Source: REEB95 sp963810055 (lineage in GTDB: Bacteria > Pseudomonadota > Alphaproteobacteria > ATCC43930 > CGMCC-115725). From it: DNA of 64,000 bases. The position numbers and the translations under genes are program-made. The stretch is taken from positions 1-64,000 of the forward strand of contig CAWEME010000003.1 of the NCBI GenBank assembly GCA_963810055.1, given 5' to 3'. How positions within the stretch are numbered: the stretch's first letter is position 1; every line of letters starts with the position of its first letter. The notes beneath the pieces are model-generated. The model saw only the letters and a list, made by a program, of their open reading frames with translations, had not been told where the DNA came from and did not search any database. Positions 29,325 to 40,652 of the stretch are shown here, in pieces.

Positions 29325-31702
29325 AGAAAACCCGGCGTAAAAAAAAGGCGCCGCGGCGCCTCCGTTCGTCTTTCCGCCGGGTCGCGCTGGGATTTCTGTT
29401 GCTGGTGCTGGCCTTCGTCATCGGCGCGGGCGGCGTGGGTTATCTCTGGCTCAGAAGTTCGCTGCCGCAAACCAGCGGCAGCCTGGTTCTGCCCGGCCTT
29501 TCCGCCGCGGTTTCGATCAGCCGCGACGTCAACGGCATTCCCACCATAACCGCGCAAAACGACCGCGACGCCGCCTTCGCGCTGGGATTCCTCCACGCCC
29601 AGGACCGGCTCTACGCCATGGATTTGATGCGGCGCTATGGCGCTGGAAGACTGGCCGAATGGTTCGGCGAAACGGCGGTGCCGATCGACCGTTTCACCCG
29701 CATGCTCGGGCTCTACCGCGCGGCGCAACAGCAATACGACGCGCTTTCGCCCGAGCTGCGCGCGGTGTTCGACGCCTATGCCGCCGGCGTCAACGCCTTC
29801 CTCGCCACGCGGCGCGGCGCGCTGCCGCCGGAATATTATCTGATCGGCGCCGCGCCCGAGCCTTGGACGCCGGCGGATTCGCTGGTCTGGGGCAAGATCA
29901 TGGATTTGCAATTGACCGGAAATTATCGCGGCGAGCTGCAACGCGTGCGGCTGTTGCAACGGGTTTCGCCCGGCGATCTCGACGTGCTCTATCCCCCCTA
30001 CCCCGATGACGCGCCCACGCCCACGGGCGAACGCGCGCTGCTCGACGGCTTGCCTGCCGATGCGTTGGCCGCCGCGCTGCCTCCCGGCGACGACCGGCCC
30101 GTGCGCGCCTCGAACAATTGGGCGGTGTCGGGAAAGCGCAGCCGGTCGGGCAAGCCGATCCTCGCCAACGACACGCATCTGGCCTTCGCCGCGCCGGGCA
30201 TCTGGTATCTGGCGCGCATCAAGACGCCGGCGCTCGATCTGGCCGGCGTCACCGCCCCGGGCGCGCCCTTCATCTTCATCGGCCACAGCGACCGCATCGC
30301 CTGGAGCTTCAGCACGACGACGAGCGATGTCGAGGACCTCTTTATAGAAAAACCCGATCCCGACGATGCCAGCCGCTATCTCGCGCCCGGCGGCACGCTC
30401 CCTTTCGACGTGCGGCGGGAGGAAATCCAGGTGCGCGGCGCTTCGCCGGTTACGCTCATCATCCGTTCTACGCGCCACGGCCCGGTCATTTCCGACCTCG
30501 CCGGCCTGAATGTGCCGGGCGGCGAGATGCTGGCGCTCTCCACCACCTGGCTCGGCGGCGACGACCGCACGCCCGAGGCGATCTGGCGCCTGGGACGCGC
30601 CACCAACTGGAGCGAATTCCTGGCCGCGCTGAAGGATTGGACGGCGCCGCAGCAGAATATCCTCTATGCCGACGCCGCCGGCCATATCGGCTTCTTCGCG
30701 CCGGGGCGCGTGCCGATCCGCGCCAAGGGCGACGGCTGGCTGCCGGCGCCGGGCTGGAGCGGCGAATACGACTGGACCGGGTTCATTCCCTTCGGCGAAT
30801 TGCCGAGCGCCTTCGATCCTCCGCTGCAACGCCTGGTCACCGCCAATAACCGCATCGTGCCCAAGAGCTACCCCTATTTCCTCAGCCGCGACTGGGATTT
30901 GCCCAACCGCGCCGAGCGCATCGCCGCGCTGCTCGACAGCGCGCCCAAGCAATCGCCCGATACCATGGCGGCGATTCAGGGCGATACGCTCTCGCTCATG
31001 ACCCACGACCTGCTGCCTTTGATGCTTATCACCCTGCCTTCCAATCCGCGCGCCCAGGCGGCGATGGACCGGCTTCGCGCCTGGGACGGACGCATGAGCC
31101 GGGACAGGATCGAGCCGCTGCTCTTCAGCGCCTGGCTGCGCGAGCTCAACCGCACGCTGTTCGCCGCGAAACTCGGCCCCGCTTTCGCCGATTACTGGAG
31201 CCTGCGTCCCAATGCGGTGCGCGCCGTTCTCACATCGCATCCCGATTGGTGCGGCGCTTCCGGCTGCGGCTCGGCTCTCGCGCTATCGCTCGACCGCGCG
31301 CTCGACGATCTCGCGTCGCGTTACGGCTCCGATCCCGCCGCGTGGAACTGGGGCAAGGCGCATCACGCCATATTCGAACATCCGCTGTGGTCGAAGCTGC
31401 CGCGGTTGAAGGACTGGCTGACGCCGAGCATCGCCGCCGACGGCGGCATCGACACGGTCAATGCCGGCGCCTTCTTCGTCCGCGACGACGACGCGCCCTT
31501 CGCCGAGCGCTTCGGCCCGGTGATGCGCATGATCGTCGACATGGCCGAGCCGGGAGATGCCCGTTTCATGGTGGTGCCGGGGCAATCGGGCAATCCGCTG
31601 TCGCGGCATTGGGACGATCTGCTGACGCCCTGGCGCAACGTGGAGTACGTTCGTTTCGGCGGCGATACCAGCGGCGGCACGCTCGTGCTTTCGCCGCCCT
31701 GA
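29321..31702 (+). CDS. Penicillin acylase family (N-terminal nucleophile) hydrolase
   Basis: 793-residue precursor of the penicillin-acylase family, amidases that mature by self-cleavage. A basic start (TTG, KKTRRKKKAPRRLRSS) and one hydrophobic segment (VALGFLLLVLAFVIGAGGVG) anchor or export it. The alpha part has RDVNGIPTITAQNDRDAAFA and LGFLHAQDRLYAMDLMRRYG. The cleavage site precedes Ser264 in RASNNWAVSGKRS, the new N-terminal nucleophile, with FIGHSDRIAWSF downstream. No ATG exists near the start; the TTG overlaps the ALDH stop. Natural substrates may be N-acyl homoserine lactones or other amides; this is not determined. Confidence 0.9.
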   Translation: MKKTRRKKKAPRRLRSSFRRVALGFLLLVLAFVIGAGGVGYLWLRSSLPQTSGSLVLPGLSAAVSISRDVNGIPTITAQNDRDAAFALGFLHAQDRLYAMDLMRRYGAGRLAEWFGETAVPIDRFTRMLGLYRAAQQQYDALSPELRAVFDAYAAGVNAFLATRRGALPPEYYLIGAAPEPWTPADSLVWGKIMDLQLTGNYRGELQRVRLLQRVSPGDLDVLYPPYPDDAPTPTGERALLDGLPADALAAALPPGDDRPVRASNNWAVSGKRSRSGKPILANDTHLAFAAPGIWYLARIKTPALDLAGVTAPGAPFIFIGHSDRIAWSFSTTTSDVEDLFIEKPDPDDASRYLAPGGTLPFDVRREEIQVRGASPVTLIIRSTRHGPVISDLAGLNVPGGEMLALSTTWLGGDDRTPEAIWRLGRATNWSEFLAALKDWTAPQQNILYADAAGHIGFFAPGRVPIRAKGDGWLPAPGWSGEYDWTGFIPFGELPSAFDPPLQRLVTANNRIVPKSYPYFLSRDWDLPNRAERIAALLDSAPKQSPDTMAAIQGDTLSLMTHDLLPLMLITLPSNPRAQAAMDRLRAWDGRMSRDRIEPLLFSAWLRELNRTLFAAKLGPAFADYWSLRPNAVRAVLTSHPDWCGASGCGSALALSLDRALDDLASRYGSDPAAWNWGKAHHAIFEHPLWSKLPRLKDWLTPSIAADGGIDTVNAGAFFVRDDDAPFAERFGPVMRMIVDMAEPGDARFMVVPGQSGNPLSRHWDDLLTPWRNVEYVRFGGDTSGGTLVLSPP

Positions 31703-31717
31703 GCGGCGACCCGGCCG

Positions 31718-32002
31718 CTAGGCCTCGACGATGTAGAGCCGGCCCGATGCCGCGGCCTTCTTGCGCAGCGCAATCGCTGCCTGGTAATCTGCCGATTCAT
31801 AAAAGCGCTTGGCGGCATCGAGGCTGGGGAATTCGAGCACGACCACCCGCTTGGGCGGCGCGCCTTCGAGCGACAGGGTCTTGCCGCCGCGCGCGATGTA
31901 TTTGCCGCCGTGGCGGGCGATCGATTCACTGGCGGCCTTTTTATAAGGCTCGTAGGCGGCGGCATCGGTAACGTCGATTTCGGCGACGAGATAGGCAGTC
32001 AT
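31718..32002 (-). CDS. DUF1330 family protein
   Basis: 94-residue ferredoxin-like alpha-beta barrel protein of the DUF1330 family (function unknown, usually a dimer). Typical pattern: AYLVAEIDVTDAAAYEPYKK, then GGKYIARGG, KRVVVLEFPSLDAAKRFYES and DYQAAIALRKKAA. ATG 32002 begins the first strand; an extension to 32035 adds nothing conserved. It converges on the penicillin-acylase gene, 15 bp apart. Confidence 0.9.
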   Translation of the reverse strand: MTAYLVAEIDVTDAAAYEPYKKAASESIARHGGKYIARGGKTLSLEGAPPKRVVVLEFPSLDAAKRFYESADYQAAIALRKKAAASGRLYIVEA

Positions 32003-32134
32003 GCGATTCTCCCTGTCGGTTCCATGCGTTTCCAATTCCCAGGAGTCCTTCTATAGCATTTTAAACATGAACCGGCTTGGGCTTGCACCCAGACCGTTCC
32101 GCCGTCCATAATCGGCCGGTAGGAGGGTGGCAGG

Positions 32135-32881
32135 ATGCCCGAAGGCCGCGGCGGCTCGTCGAGAGTGGCGATCGAACTGATTCCGCCACAACATTTCTTC
32201 GCCACCGGCACGCTGCCCTGCCCTTACGTCGCCGGCCGCGGCGAGCGCAAGCTCGTCACCGAGTTGTACGGCAGCGGCGCCGCCAAGCTTTACAATGATT
32301 TGTCGCGCGCCGGCTTTCGCCGCAGCCATGCGCTGGCTTACCGCCCCGCCTGCTCCGGCTGCTCGGCTTGCGTGCCGGTGCGCATACCGGTGTCGGATTT
32401 CGCCGAAAGCCGTTCGCAACGCCGCATCCGCAATTTGAACCGCGATCTGGTGGCATCGGCCGAAACTCCGCATGCCGATCACGAGCAGTTCCGCCTGTTC
32501 CAGCGCTATCAGCGCTCGCGCCACGCCGACAGCGACATGGCGGCGATGACCTATGGCGATTATCGGGCGATGATCGAGGACAGCCCGCTTTTGACCCGGG
32601 TTCTGACCTTGCGCGAGGCAAGCGGCGCGCTGCGCGGCGCCTGCCTGGCCGATGTGCTCGATGACGGGATTTCCGCGGTCTACAGCTATTACGATCCCGA
32701 GGAAGGCAAGCGCGGTTTCGGCACCATGCTGGTGTTGGCGCTGGTGGACGAAGCCCGGCGGCGCGGTTTGGCTTACGTCTATTTAGGCTATTGGATCTCG
32801 GCCAGCCCCAAGATGGCCTACAAGGAGCGCTTCCGGCCGCTCGAAGCCTTGACCGGCGGCGCCTGGCAGCGCATGGAGTAG
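32135..32881 (+). CDS. bpt: Aspartate/glutamate leucyltransferase (Bpt, ATE family)
   Basis: 248-residue aminoacyl-tRNA-protein transferase that adds leucine to proteins with N-terminal Asp or Glu, marking them for ClpAP through the N-end rule. Family marks: LPCPYVAGRGERKLVTEL, FRRSHALAYRPACSGCSACV (the cysteine-rich N-terminal domain), VPVRIPVSDFAESRSQRRI, SAVYSYYDPEEGKRGFGTML and YVYLGYWISASPKMAYKERF. The start at 32135 precedes the conserved core by about 20 residues. It stands alone between convergent and divergent neighbours. Confidence 0.92.
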   Translation: MPEGRGGSSRVAIELIPPQHFFATGTLPCPYVAGRGERKLVTELYGSGAAKLYNDLSRAGFRRSHALAYRPACSGCSACVPVRIPVSDFAESRSQRRIRNLNRDLVASAETPHADHEQFRLFQRYQRSRHADSDMAAMTYGDYRAMIEDSPLLTRVLTLREASGALRGACLADVLDDGISAVYSYYDPEEGKRGFGTMLVLALVDEARRRGLAYVYLGYWISASPKMAYKERFRPLEALTGGAWQRME

Positions 32882-32944
32882 CCGCGAATCGCGTGAAGAA
32901 ACTTACTTAGCAATCTGTATTTGAACAATTTTATGCGACGCAGC

Positions 32945-35900
32945 CTATTCCGCGGCGGAACGCACGCCGAGATGCCGCAGGCAGCGGTCGATCCACTGCG
33001 CCGTCAGCTTTTCCTCGAGCGCATTCTGCCCCAAGCGGTCATGCAGGCATTTGAAATCGACCCGATCCAGCGGCTGATCCTGGTTGAAGCAGGAAAACAC
33101 CGCGGTTTCGGCGCCGGTGGCCGGGTCCTTCTGCATTTGCAGGCACTGGGCGCAGATCTCCTTCATCATGCATTGCATCGGCGAGTTGATCGAGGCGATG
33201 GCGCGGTGGCCGGGTTTCAAGAGTGGCTTGAGCGCGCCTTCCCGCGCCTGCCCCACCGCGTTCATCATGACGTCCGAGCCGATGACGATGATCCTGTCGA
33301 TCTGATCCAGCGGAATCGGGGCGAGCCCTAACCCGCCCGTTCCATAGGCCGAAATCGCCGCCACGATATTGCCGACGAAGGCGCGGTCCTGCTTGCGGGC
33401 CGGAGTAAATCCCGGCGCCTGGTCGCAGCACCACACCACCGTGTCGGCGCAGGCCTCGATTTCGGCCACCTTGTAGCGGTCCGCCAGACGCTTGTAGCCG
33501 GCGAAATAGAGCACCGTGGAGCCGTTTTCGCGCAGCGCCTTGCCGATCGACAGCAGCACCGCGTTGCCCAGCCCGCCGCCGGCCAGGAGGACTTTCTCGC
33601 CGGAGGGCGTTTCGGTCGGCATTCCGGTCGGACCCATCAGGATCACCGGATCGCCTTTTTTCAGCAGCATGCAGAGATCGGACGAACCGCCCATCTCCAG
33701 GACGATGGTGGAGATCAGGCCCCGGTCGCGGTCAACCCAGGCGCCGGTCAGCGCCAAGCCCTCCATGGCCAGGCGCGTGCCGTCGATAAACGGGCTTTGG
33801 GTCTCGTAATTCTGCAAGCGATAGAACTGCCCGGGATGGAAGGCGCGCGCCGCGGCAGGCGCCTTGACCACCACTTCGACGATGTTCGGCGTCAGGCGGA
33901 TCATCTCATGCACCGTGGCGCGCAGCTCATGGTTGAGCCGCGCGATCAATTCCGCCGGCATCGGTCCGGACGGCTTGCGGCGGAGGAGCATGCGGCTCAC
34001 CACCGGATAGCCTTGCTTGGCGCCGCCCATCGCCTTCACCACATTACCCGAGAATGACGGGTGCAGATCGCCGAAGAAGCTGATGGCACGGCCATCGGCG
34101 GCAAGGCTCATCAGCACATGGACCGCCGCCGGCTTGGCCACCGGCTCCGGGCTGGCGGGATTGCCGTCCTCGTCGAGCGCCTGGAAATACTTGCCATCGA
34201 GCACGACATGAGACGGATCCTCGCGGCCCAGCACGGTGTTGGGCTGGGTCCCGGCCGCGACCAGGATGGTGCGCGCCGGAAGGGAAACGCGTTCGGGCTT
34301 GGCGGCGCCGTGGCGCATCAAGGTGAGCGAGGCGGCGTGGCCGAAGCCGTCCAATTCCACCGCCTCCGGCGCCAGGCCCTCGGCGAAGCGGATGCCCTCT
34401 TCCATCGCCTTGGCCACTTCTTCGTGATTGAGGGTATAGCTCGGCGCATCGATCAGGCGGCGGCGATAGGCGATGGTGACGCCGCCCCAGCCGTCGATCA
34501 GCTCGATGATCCGGGGCGCGCGGCCCGCGCGTTTGGCGGTTTCGCGCTCATGGCGGATGGCGCGGGCATGGGCGATGAACTCCTCGGCGATAACGGTATC
34601 CTCGGCGCTCCAGCTCGCGCGCACCGCGCTTTCGCCCCGTTCGGATACCAGGATTTCATAGCGCTTGAGGAATTTCTCCACCTGCACCGGATAATAGGCG
34701 AACAATTCGGTGGCGGTGTCGATCGCGGTCAACCCGCCGCCGATCACCACCACCGGCAAACGCACGGTGAGATTGGCGAGGCTTTCGGTCTTGGCCGCAC
34801 CGGTCAACTGCAAGGCCATGAGGAAATCCGAGGCCTGGCGCACGCCGCGCGCCAAACCGTTCTTCATCGGCACGATGGTCGGCCGCCCGGCGCCGGCGCA
34901 AAGCGCGATGTGGTCGAAGCCCAAAGCGAAGGCATCGTCGATGGTCAAGGTGCCGCCGAAGCGCACGCCGCCGAACATGGCGAATTCTGCGCGCCGTTCC
35001 AGCAGCAGGCGGATGAGTTTGAGAAAATTCTTGTTCCAGCGCACGGTGATGCCGTATTCGGCCACGCCGCCGAAACCCGCCATGACGCGGTCGTCGAGCG
35101 ATTCATAAAGCTCGTTCACGTCGCGCACCGGCTTGAAGGCATGGCGCGATCCCGTTACATCGACGCCGGAAATTTCCTTGGGCAGCGGTTCGATCTTCAG
35201 GCCGTCGATGGCCGCGACATGGTGGCCGTCATTCATTAAATGATGAGAGAGAGTGAATCCTGCTGGGCCCAGCCCCACCACCAGCACCTTGTAGCCGGTT
35301 TCCGGCTTGGGCACGGGCCGGCGCAGATTGAGCGGGTTCCAGCGCGTCAGCAAGCCCGTAGATCTCGAAGCCCCAAGGCAGATGGAGAACGTCCTTGAGC
35401 GTGCGCGTCTCGATCTGCGGAATATCGACCGGCTCCTGCTTCTGATAAATGCAGGACTTCATGCAGTCGTTGCAGATGCGGTGACCGGTGCCGGCGACCA
35501 TCGGATTATCGATAATGGCTATCGCCAGCGCGCCGACCGAATATCCCCGCGCTTTGGTCATGTTCATCTCGGATATTTTTTCTTCCAGGGGGCAGCCGGC
35601 GAGCGTCACCCCGAACGCGCTTTTCTGGAAGACGCCGCTTTTCTTGTCCTTGAGGCCGCGGGCACAGCTGTCCTTGCCCTGTTCGTGACACCAGATGCAG
35701 TAATTCGAATGGTCGAGCGCGGCGGTCAATTCCATGCCCGGATCAGTGAGCGCGAAGCCCTCGCGCCGCCGCCACCGTGAAGGCGGAAAGCGCAGCGCGG
35801 CGGCGTCTCCCGCTTTGACCGTTTCGGCCGCGATCAGATGCAACGGGTTGGTCTTGTGCGGAACCTTGAACAGCACGCCGTCACGATGCTTCGTCTTGCC

Positions 35901-36425
35901 CGCCGCGGACAGCGTAGCCCAGGCGGCGTAACGCGCGGCCAGATCAAGCTCGGCGGCGTGTTTCGTCTCGTCGTCCATCCAGGCAGCGACATGCTTGGCG
36001 AAGACCGGTTCGGTCAGGCTTTCGCCGAAAATCTTTTCGAGATCGCGCGCCAAGGCCGGACCGTCGATGGACGCCGCCTGCTCCGGCCCCAATGCCTTGA
36101 CCGCGCGGCGCTGAACGAAGAGCCGCTTGACCCGGTAGAGCGGCGCGAGAGCGCCGTGGCCCGCCTGAAGCGCGCGCATCTCGCCCGATATGCCGAAAAG
36201 ATTGCCGATGAAATCTTCCAGATGCGGCGCGAGTTCGACCAGCAAATCGGATTCCGCCTTGGCTGGAAGCGCGTCGGGATCGGCGCGCGCGGCCGCGAGG
36301 CGTTCTGCCAGTGCAGCCGCGACGGATTTGAGATGAGCGAGGAAAGCGGCATCGAGCCGCACAAGCCCTTCGCGCCGGTACAAATCCTCGAAAGCCAATC
36401 CGTGTTTTAGCCGGAGTTCGGTCAT
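32945..36425 (-). CDS. Large Nfn-like flavin/Fe-S oxidoreductase (GltD-like fused to PyrK-like), one frameshift
   Basis: Single gene of about 1,160 codons split by one base near 35354-35357 (a CCC run). The N-terminal part (1-357) ends in WGFEIYG and continues in the next frame with LLTRWNPLNLRRP. Residues 1-240 are an unknown helical region. Cysteine clusters follow: Cys243, 246, 254, 278 and Cys318, 321, 325 (4Fe-4S type). Next come a GltD-like FAD site (YKVLVVGLGPAGFTLSHHL) and a pyridine-nucleotide site (PVVVIGGGLTAIDTATEL). The last ~330 residues resemble PyrK/ferredoxin-NADP reductase (FHPGQFYRLQNYE; VLLAGGGLGNAVLLSIG) with a 2Fe-2S motif (MQCMMKEICAQC and a later Cys). The order matches NfnB followed by NfnA. 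The physiological role is inferred, not known. Confidence 0.78.
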
Positions 36426-36478
36426 TGCAATGCAGTATCGGCGGAACGCGCCGTCGATATAACCCCAATTTTCCTGTG

Positions 36479-36499
36479 GAAGTGGAACAATTCCACTTC
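36479..36499. promoter_or_regulatory. Perfect 9-bp inverted repeat, operator-like
   Basis: GAAGTGGAA-CAA-TTCCACTTC lies 54 bp upstream of the Nfn-like oxidoreductase start. The TGGAA...TTCCA core resembles operators of IclR-type regulators. It has no T-tract and so is not a terminator. Confidence 0.6.
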
Positions 36500-36562
36500 T
36501 GAGCGGCGGTGCTTTCTACGCGAGCGTACGGCTTATGCCAAGACGCTCTTTGTCGCGTTCAA

Positions 36563-38146
36563 TCAATAGCCCAGCGCCATGCCGTCCTTGCGCGGATCGG
36601 AGCCGCCGGTGAGCGTGCCCTTGTCGTGATCGATCCAGATCGCCTGCGCCCCGCCCAGCGGCTTGTCCTGCCGCACGATCTTGTGGCCGCGCCGCGTCAA
36701 ATCCTGCGCGACGTCTTCCGCAATGCCGCGCTCCAGTTGCAGCACGCCGTCGAAGGCGAAGCTGCGCGGCACTTCGGCCGCCGCTTGCGGGTCGAGGCCG
36801 CGATCGAAAATCTGCGACAGATAATGCGCGTGCCCGTTGGCCTGGTAATGCCCGCCCATCACGCCGAAAGGCATCACCGTCTTGCCATTCTTCATCACCA
36901 GACCGGGAATGATGGTGTGCAGCGGCCGCTTGCCGGGCGCGATGGCGTTGGGATGGCCGGGCGTGGTGCGGAAGGTTTTGCCCCGGCTGTGCAGCAGCAC
37001 GCCGCTTTTGGGCGCCAGAATTCCGGAACCGAATTCATCGAACAGCGAATTGATGAAGGAAACGGCGTTGCGCGCGCGGTCGACGACGCAGAGATAGACC
37101 GTGTGCTTGTGCTCCACTTCGTCCCAGAATACCGGCTCGGAGGCGCGGTCGAGTCTGATCTTGGCGCGCACCCCGGCGGCATAACCGTCGGAGAGCAAAC
37201 GCTCGACCGGCACTTTCGTGTGCTTGGGATCGCCGAAAAAGGCGTCGCGCGCGCGATAGGCCGCCTTGGCCGCCTCGGCGTGAAGATGAATCCGGTCGGC
37301 CGTGGAGAATTTATCGCCGCCTAGCTCGTAGCCTTCCAGCGTGCGCAGCATCATCAGCGCGCCTAGGCCCTGGCCGTTGGGCGGGCATTCGAACACCTGG
37401 TGGCCGCGATAGGACGTCGAAACCGGTTCGACATATTCGCTTTTCTGCGCGGTGAAATCCTCGAGCGTGTGCAACCCGCCCAAGGCGTTGAGCTTGGCGA
37501 CGATGTCTTGCGCGACGGGACCTTCGTAAAAACCCGCGCGGCCTTGCTTGACGATGCGTTTCAGGGTCTCGGCCAGCGCCGGCAGCCGCAAGGTCTGGCC
37601 CAGACCCAGTATGTGGCCGCCGGGCGCGAACACCGCCGCGGCATCGGGGTCGGTCATGACGTTCTGCTGATAATTGGCGAAGTCCCAGGCGACGCGCGGC
37701 GTCAGCCGGACGCCGCGTTCGGCAAGATCGATCCCCGGCCGGAACAGTTCGGCGAGATCCTTGCTGCCGTAATCGCGGTGCAGGGTGAGCCAGGCATCGA
37801 CCGCGCCCGGCACGGTGACGGCATGGGGCGAGTTGAAGGGAATGGTCTCCATGCCGCGCGCGGCGAACCATTCCGCCTTGGCCTTGGCCGGCGCGCGGCC
37901 GGAACCGTTCAAGGCCCTGGGCAAACCCGATTTGGGCGAATAGAGCACGAAGCAATCGCCGCCGGTGCCGGTCATTTGCGGCTCGGCCACGCAGAGCAGG
38001 ACCGCCGCCGCCAGCGCCGCGTCCACCGCGTTGCCGCCGGCGCGCAACACCTCGACCGCCGCCAGCGTCGCCAGCGGATGCGAGGTCGCCGCCATGGCCT
38101 CACTCGAAATCGCCGGAGATCGGCTCAGCTGTTGAAAATCGCGCAT
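36563..38146 (-). CDS. ggt: Gamma-glutamyltransferase
   Basis: 527-residue N-terminal nucleophile enzyme that hydrolyses or transfers the gamma-glutamyl group of glutathione and similar amides. Blocks: ATSHPLATLAAVEVLRAGGN, AAVLLCVAEPQMTGTGGDCF, PHAVTVPGAVDAW and ECPPNGQGLGALMMLRTLEG. The self-cleavage nucleophile is Thr349 (KHTVYLCVVDRARNAVS), followed by SLFDEFGSGI and the late GGHYQANGHAHYLSQI. The usual second Thr of the pair is Val here. No signal peptide is evident, so it is cytoplasmic. ATG 38146 is set by GAGGAA just upstream. Confidence 0.88.
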   Translation of the reverse strand: MRDFQQLSRSPAISSEAMAATSHPLATLAAVEVLRAGGNAVDAALAAAVLLCVAEPQMTGTGGDCFVLYSPKSGLPRALNGSGRAPAKAKAEWFAARGMETIPFNSPHAVTVPGAVDAWLTLHRDYGSKDLAELFRPGIDLAERGVRLTPRVAWDFANYQQNVMTDPDAAAVFAPGGHILGLGQTLRLPALAETLKRIVKQGRAGFYEGPVAQDIVAKLNALGGLHTLEDFTAQKSEYVEPVSTSYRGHQVFECPPNGQGLGALMMLRTLEGYELGGDKFSTADRIHLHAEAAKAAYRARDAFFGDPKHTKVPVERLLSDGYAAGVRAKIRLDRASEPVFWDEVEHKHTVYLCVVDRARNAVSFINSLFDEFGSGILAPKSGVLLHSRGKTFRTTPGHPNAIAPGKRPLHTIIPGLVMKNGKTVMPFGVMGGHYQANGHAHYLSQIFDRGLDPQAAAEVPRSFAFDGVLQLERGIAEDVAQDLTRRGHKIVRQDKPLGGAQAIWIDHDKGTLTGGSDPRKDGMALGY

Positions 38147-38277
38147 TCCATTCCTCAAAAAAGCCCGTATCCATGCCACCCGCGGACACGGCGAGGCAAG
38201 GGCCATCATACGACTTGCCGCGCATCGTCGCTTTCCCTAACGTCGCGGCTTTCTATCAACCGGGAGGAGAATGCCCC

Positions 38278-38670
38278 ATGTCCGCCGCTCAACCGAATTC
38301 GCCGCTGTTTGCCAAGGGACTTGCCGTGCGCCGCGAGGTGCTGGGCGCCGATTACGTGGACAAGTCGCTGGCCGATGCCGACGACTTCATGATGGCGTTC
38401 CAGAAGCTCACCACCGAATGGTGCTGGGGCGAGATTTGGGCCCGGCCCGGCCTGCCGCGCAAAACCCGTTCGATGCTCAATCTTGCCATGCTCACCGCGC
38501 TCAACCGCCCGGCCGAGCTCAAGCTGCATCTGCGCGGCGCGCTCGCCAACGGCGTCACCCTCGAGGAAATCAAGGAGATATTCCTCCAGACGGCGATCTA
38601 TTGCGGCATCCCGGCGGCGCTCGAAAGCTTCAAGACCGCGCGCGAGGTGTTCAAGGAGCGCGCACGCTGA
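38278..38670 (+). CDS. Carboxymuconolactone decarboxylase family protein
   Basis: 130-residue CMD-domain protein, the size of 4-carboxymuconolactone decarboxylase (PcaC). It has VRREVLGADYVDKSLADAD at the start, EWCWGEIWARPGLPRKTRSM, then the core ELKLHLRGALANGVTLEEIK and EIFLQTAIYCGIPAALESFK. PcaC converts 4-carboxymuconolactone to 3-oxoadipate enol-lactone in the protocatechuate pathway; the neighbouring PcaIJF-like genes support that, but many CMD proteins do other things. GGAGGAG lies just before ATG 38278. Confidence 0.82.
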   Translation: MSAAQPNSPLFAKGLAVRREVLGADYVDKSLADADDFMMAFQKLTTEWCWGEIWARPGLPRKTRSMLNLAMLTALNRPAELKLHLRGALANGVTLEEIKEIFLQTAIYCGIPAALESFKTAREVFKERAR

Positions 38671-38748
38671 CGCGCGCCTGACATGCCGCGATGGCGCTTG
38701 TGGCAAAAGGCAGTTTTGCCTAAGTTTCGCCCGAGGAGATTCGGTGCC

Positions 38749-39962
<1,214 letters not shown>

Positions 39963-39966
<4 letters not shown>

Positions 39967-40634
39967 ACCGCCGGAGCCGACAGCTTCTTCCAGTCATTGG
40001 CGAGAGACAGTTTCGGCTCGGTGAGCTTTTGCAACTGGGCGAGATCGAGGCCGTCCACCATCTCGCGCACCACCAGCCCCTTCTCGGTCACGTCGATCAC
40101 CGCCAGATTGGTATAGATGCGGCTGACGCATCGGGCGGCGGTTAGCGGATAGGTGCAGCTCTGCTTGATGCGAGGGCTCCCTTCCTTGGTCGCGTGTTCC
40201 AGAATAACGCGCACCTCTTTCGCGCCCACCGCCAGATCCATCGCGCCGCCCACGCCCGGCAGCGCGAGGGGATCGTCGGTGATCCAGTTGGCGAGATCGC
40301 CCGCTTCCGACACTTCGAGGGCGCCCAGCATCGCCAGATCGATATGCCCGCCGCGGATCATCAGGAAGGCGTCGTTGTGGTGGAAATAGCAGCCGCCGGG
40401 CACCAGCGTGACGAGCTGCTTGCTGGCATTGATCAGATCGGGATCCTCCCGGCCCTTGGCCGGCGCCGGCCCCATGCCGAGCAGGCCGTTCTCGCTGTGG
40501 AAGATGATCTCGCGCCCGGCCGGGATGTAGTCCGCGCACAACGTCGGCAAGCCGATGCCGAGATTGACCACGGCGCCGCTCTCGATGTCCTGCGCGGCGC
40601 GCCACGCCATCTGGCGGCGGGACAAGGGCTGCAT
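39963..40634 (-). CDS. pcaJ: 3-oxoadipate (3-oxoacid) CoA-transferase subunit B
   Basis: 223-residue beta subunit of a family I CoA transferase. The catalytic glutamate lies in IIFHSENGLLGMGPAPA. NLGIGLPTLCADYIPAGR and PGVGGAMDLAVGAKEVRV are further family marks. With PcaI it moves CoA from succinyl-CoA to 3-oxoadipate or, in the SCOT branch, acetoacetate. It follows pcaI by 18 bp on the minus strand. Confidence 0.9.
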
Positions 40635-40652
40635 GACCTCTCTTCCCTCCCC

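Noticed and set aside
29222..31240. 672-codon minus-strand frame opposite the penicillin-acylase gene
   Set aside because: The sense strand has full family motifs; the antisense product has none.
34061..35239. Long open frame on the plus strand opposite the Nfn-like gene
   Set aside because: It mirrors codons of the real gene, has Arg/Gly/Ala/His-rich composition and no domain; GC-rich DNA keeps antisense frames open.
36479..36499. Terminator for the gamma-glutamyltransferase or oxidoreductase gene
   Set aside because: Stem lacks a T-tract and lies upstream of the oxidoreductase start; an operator is the better reading.
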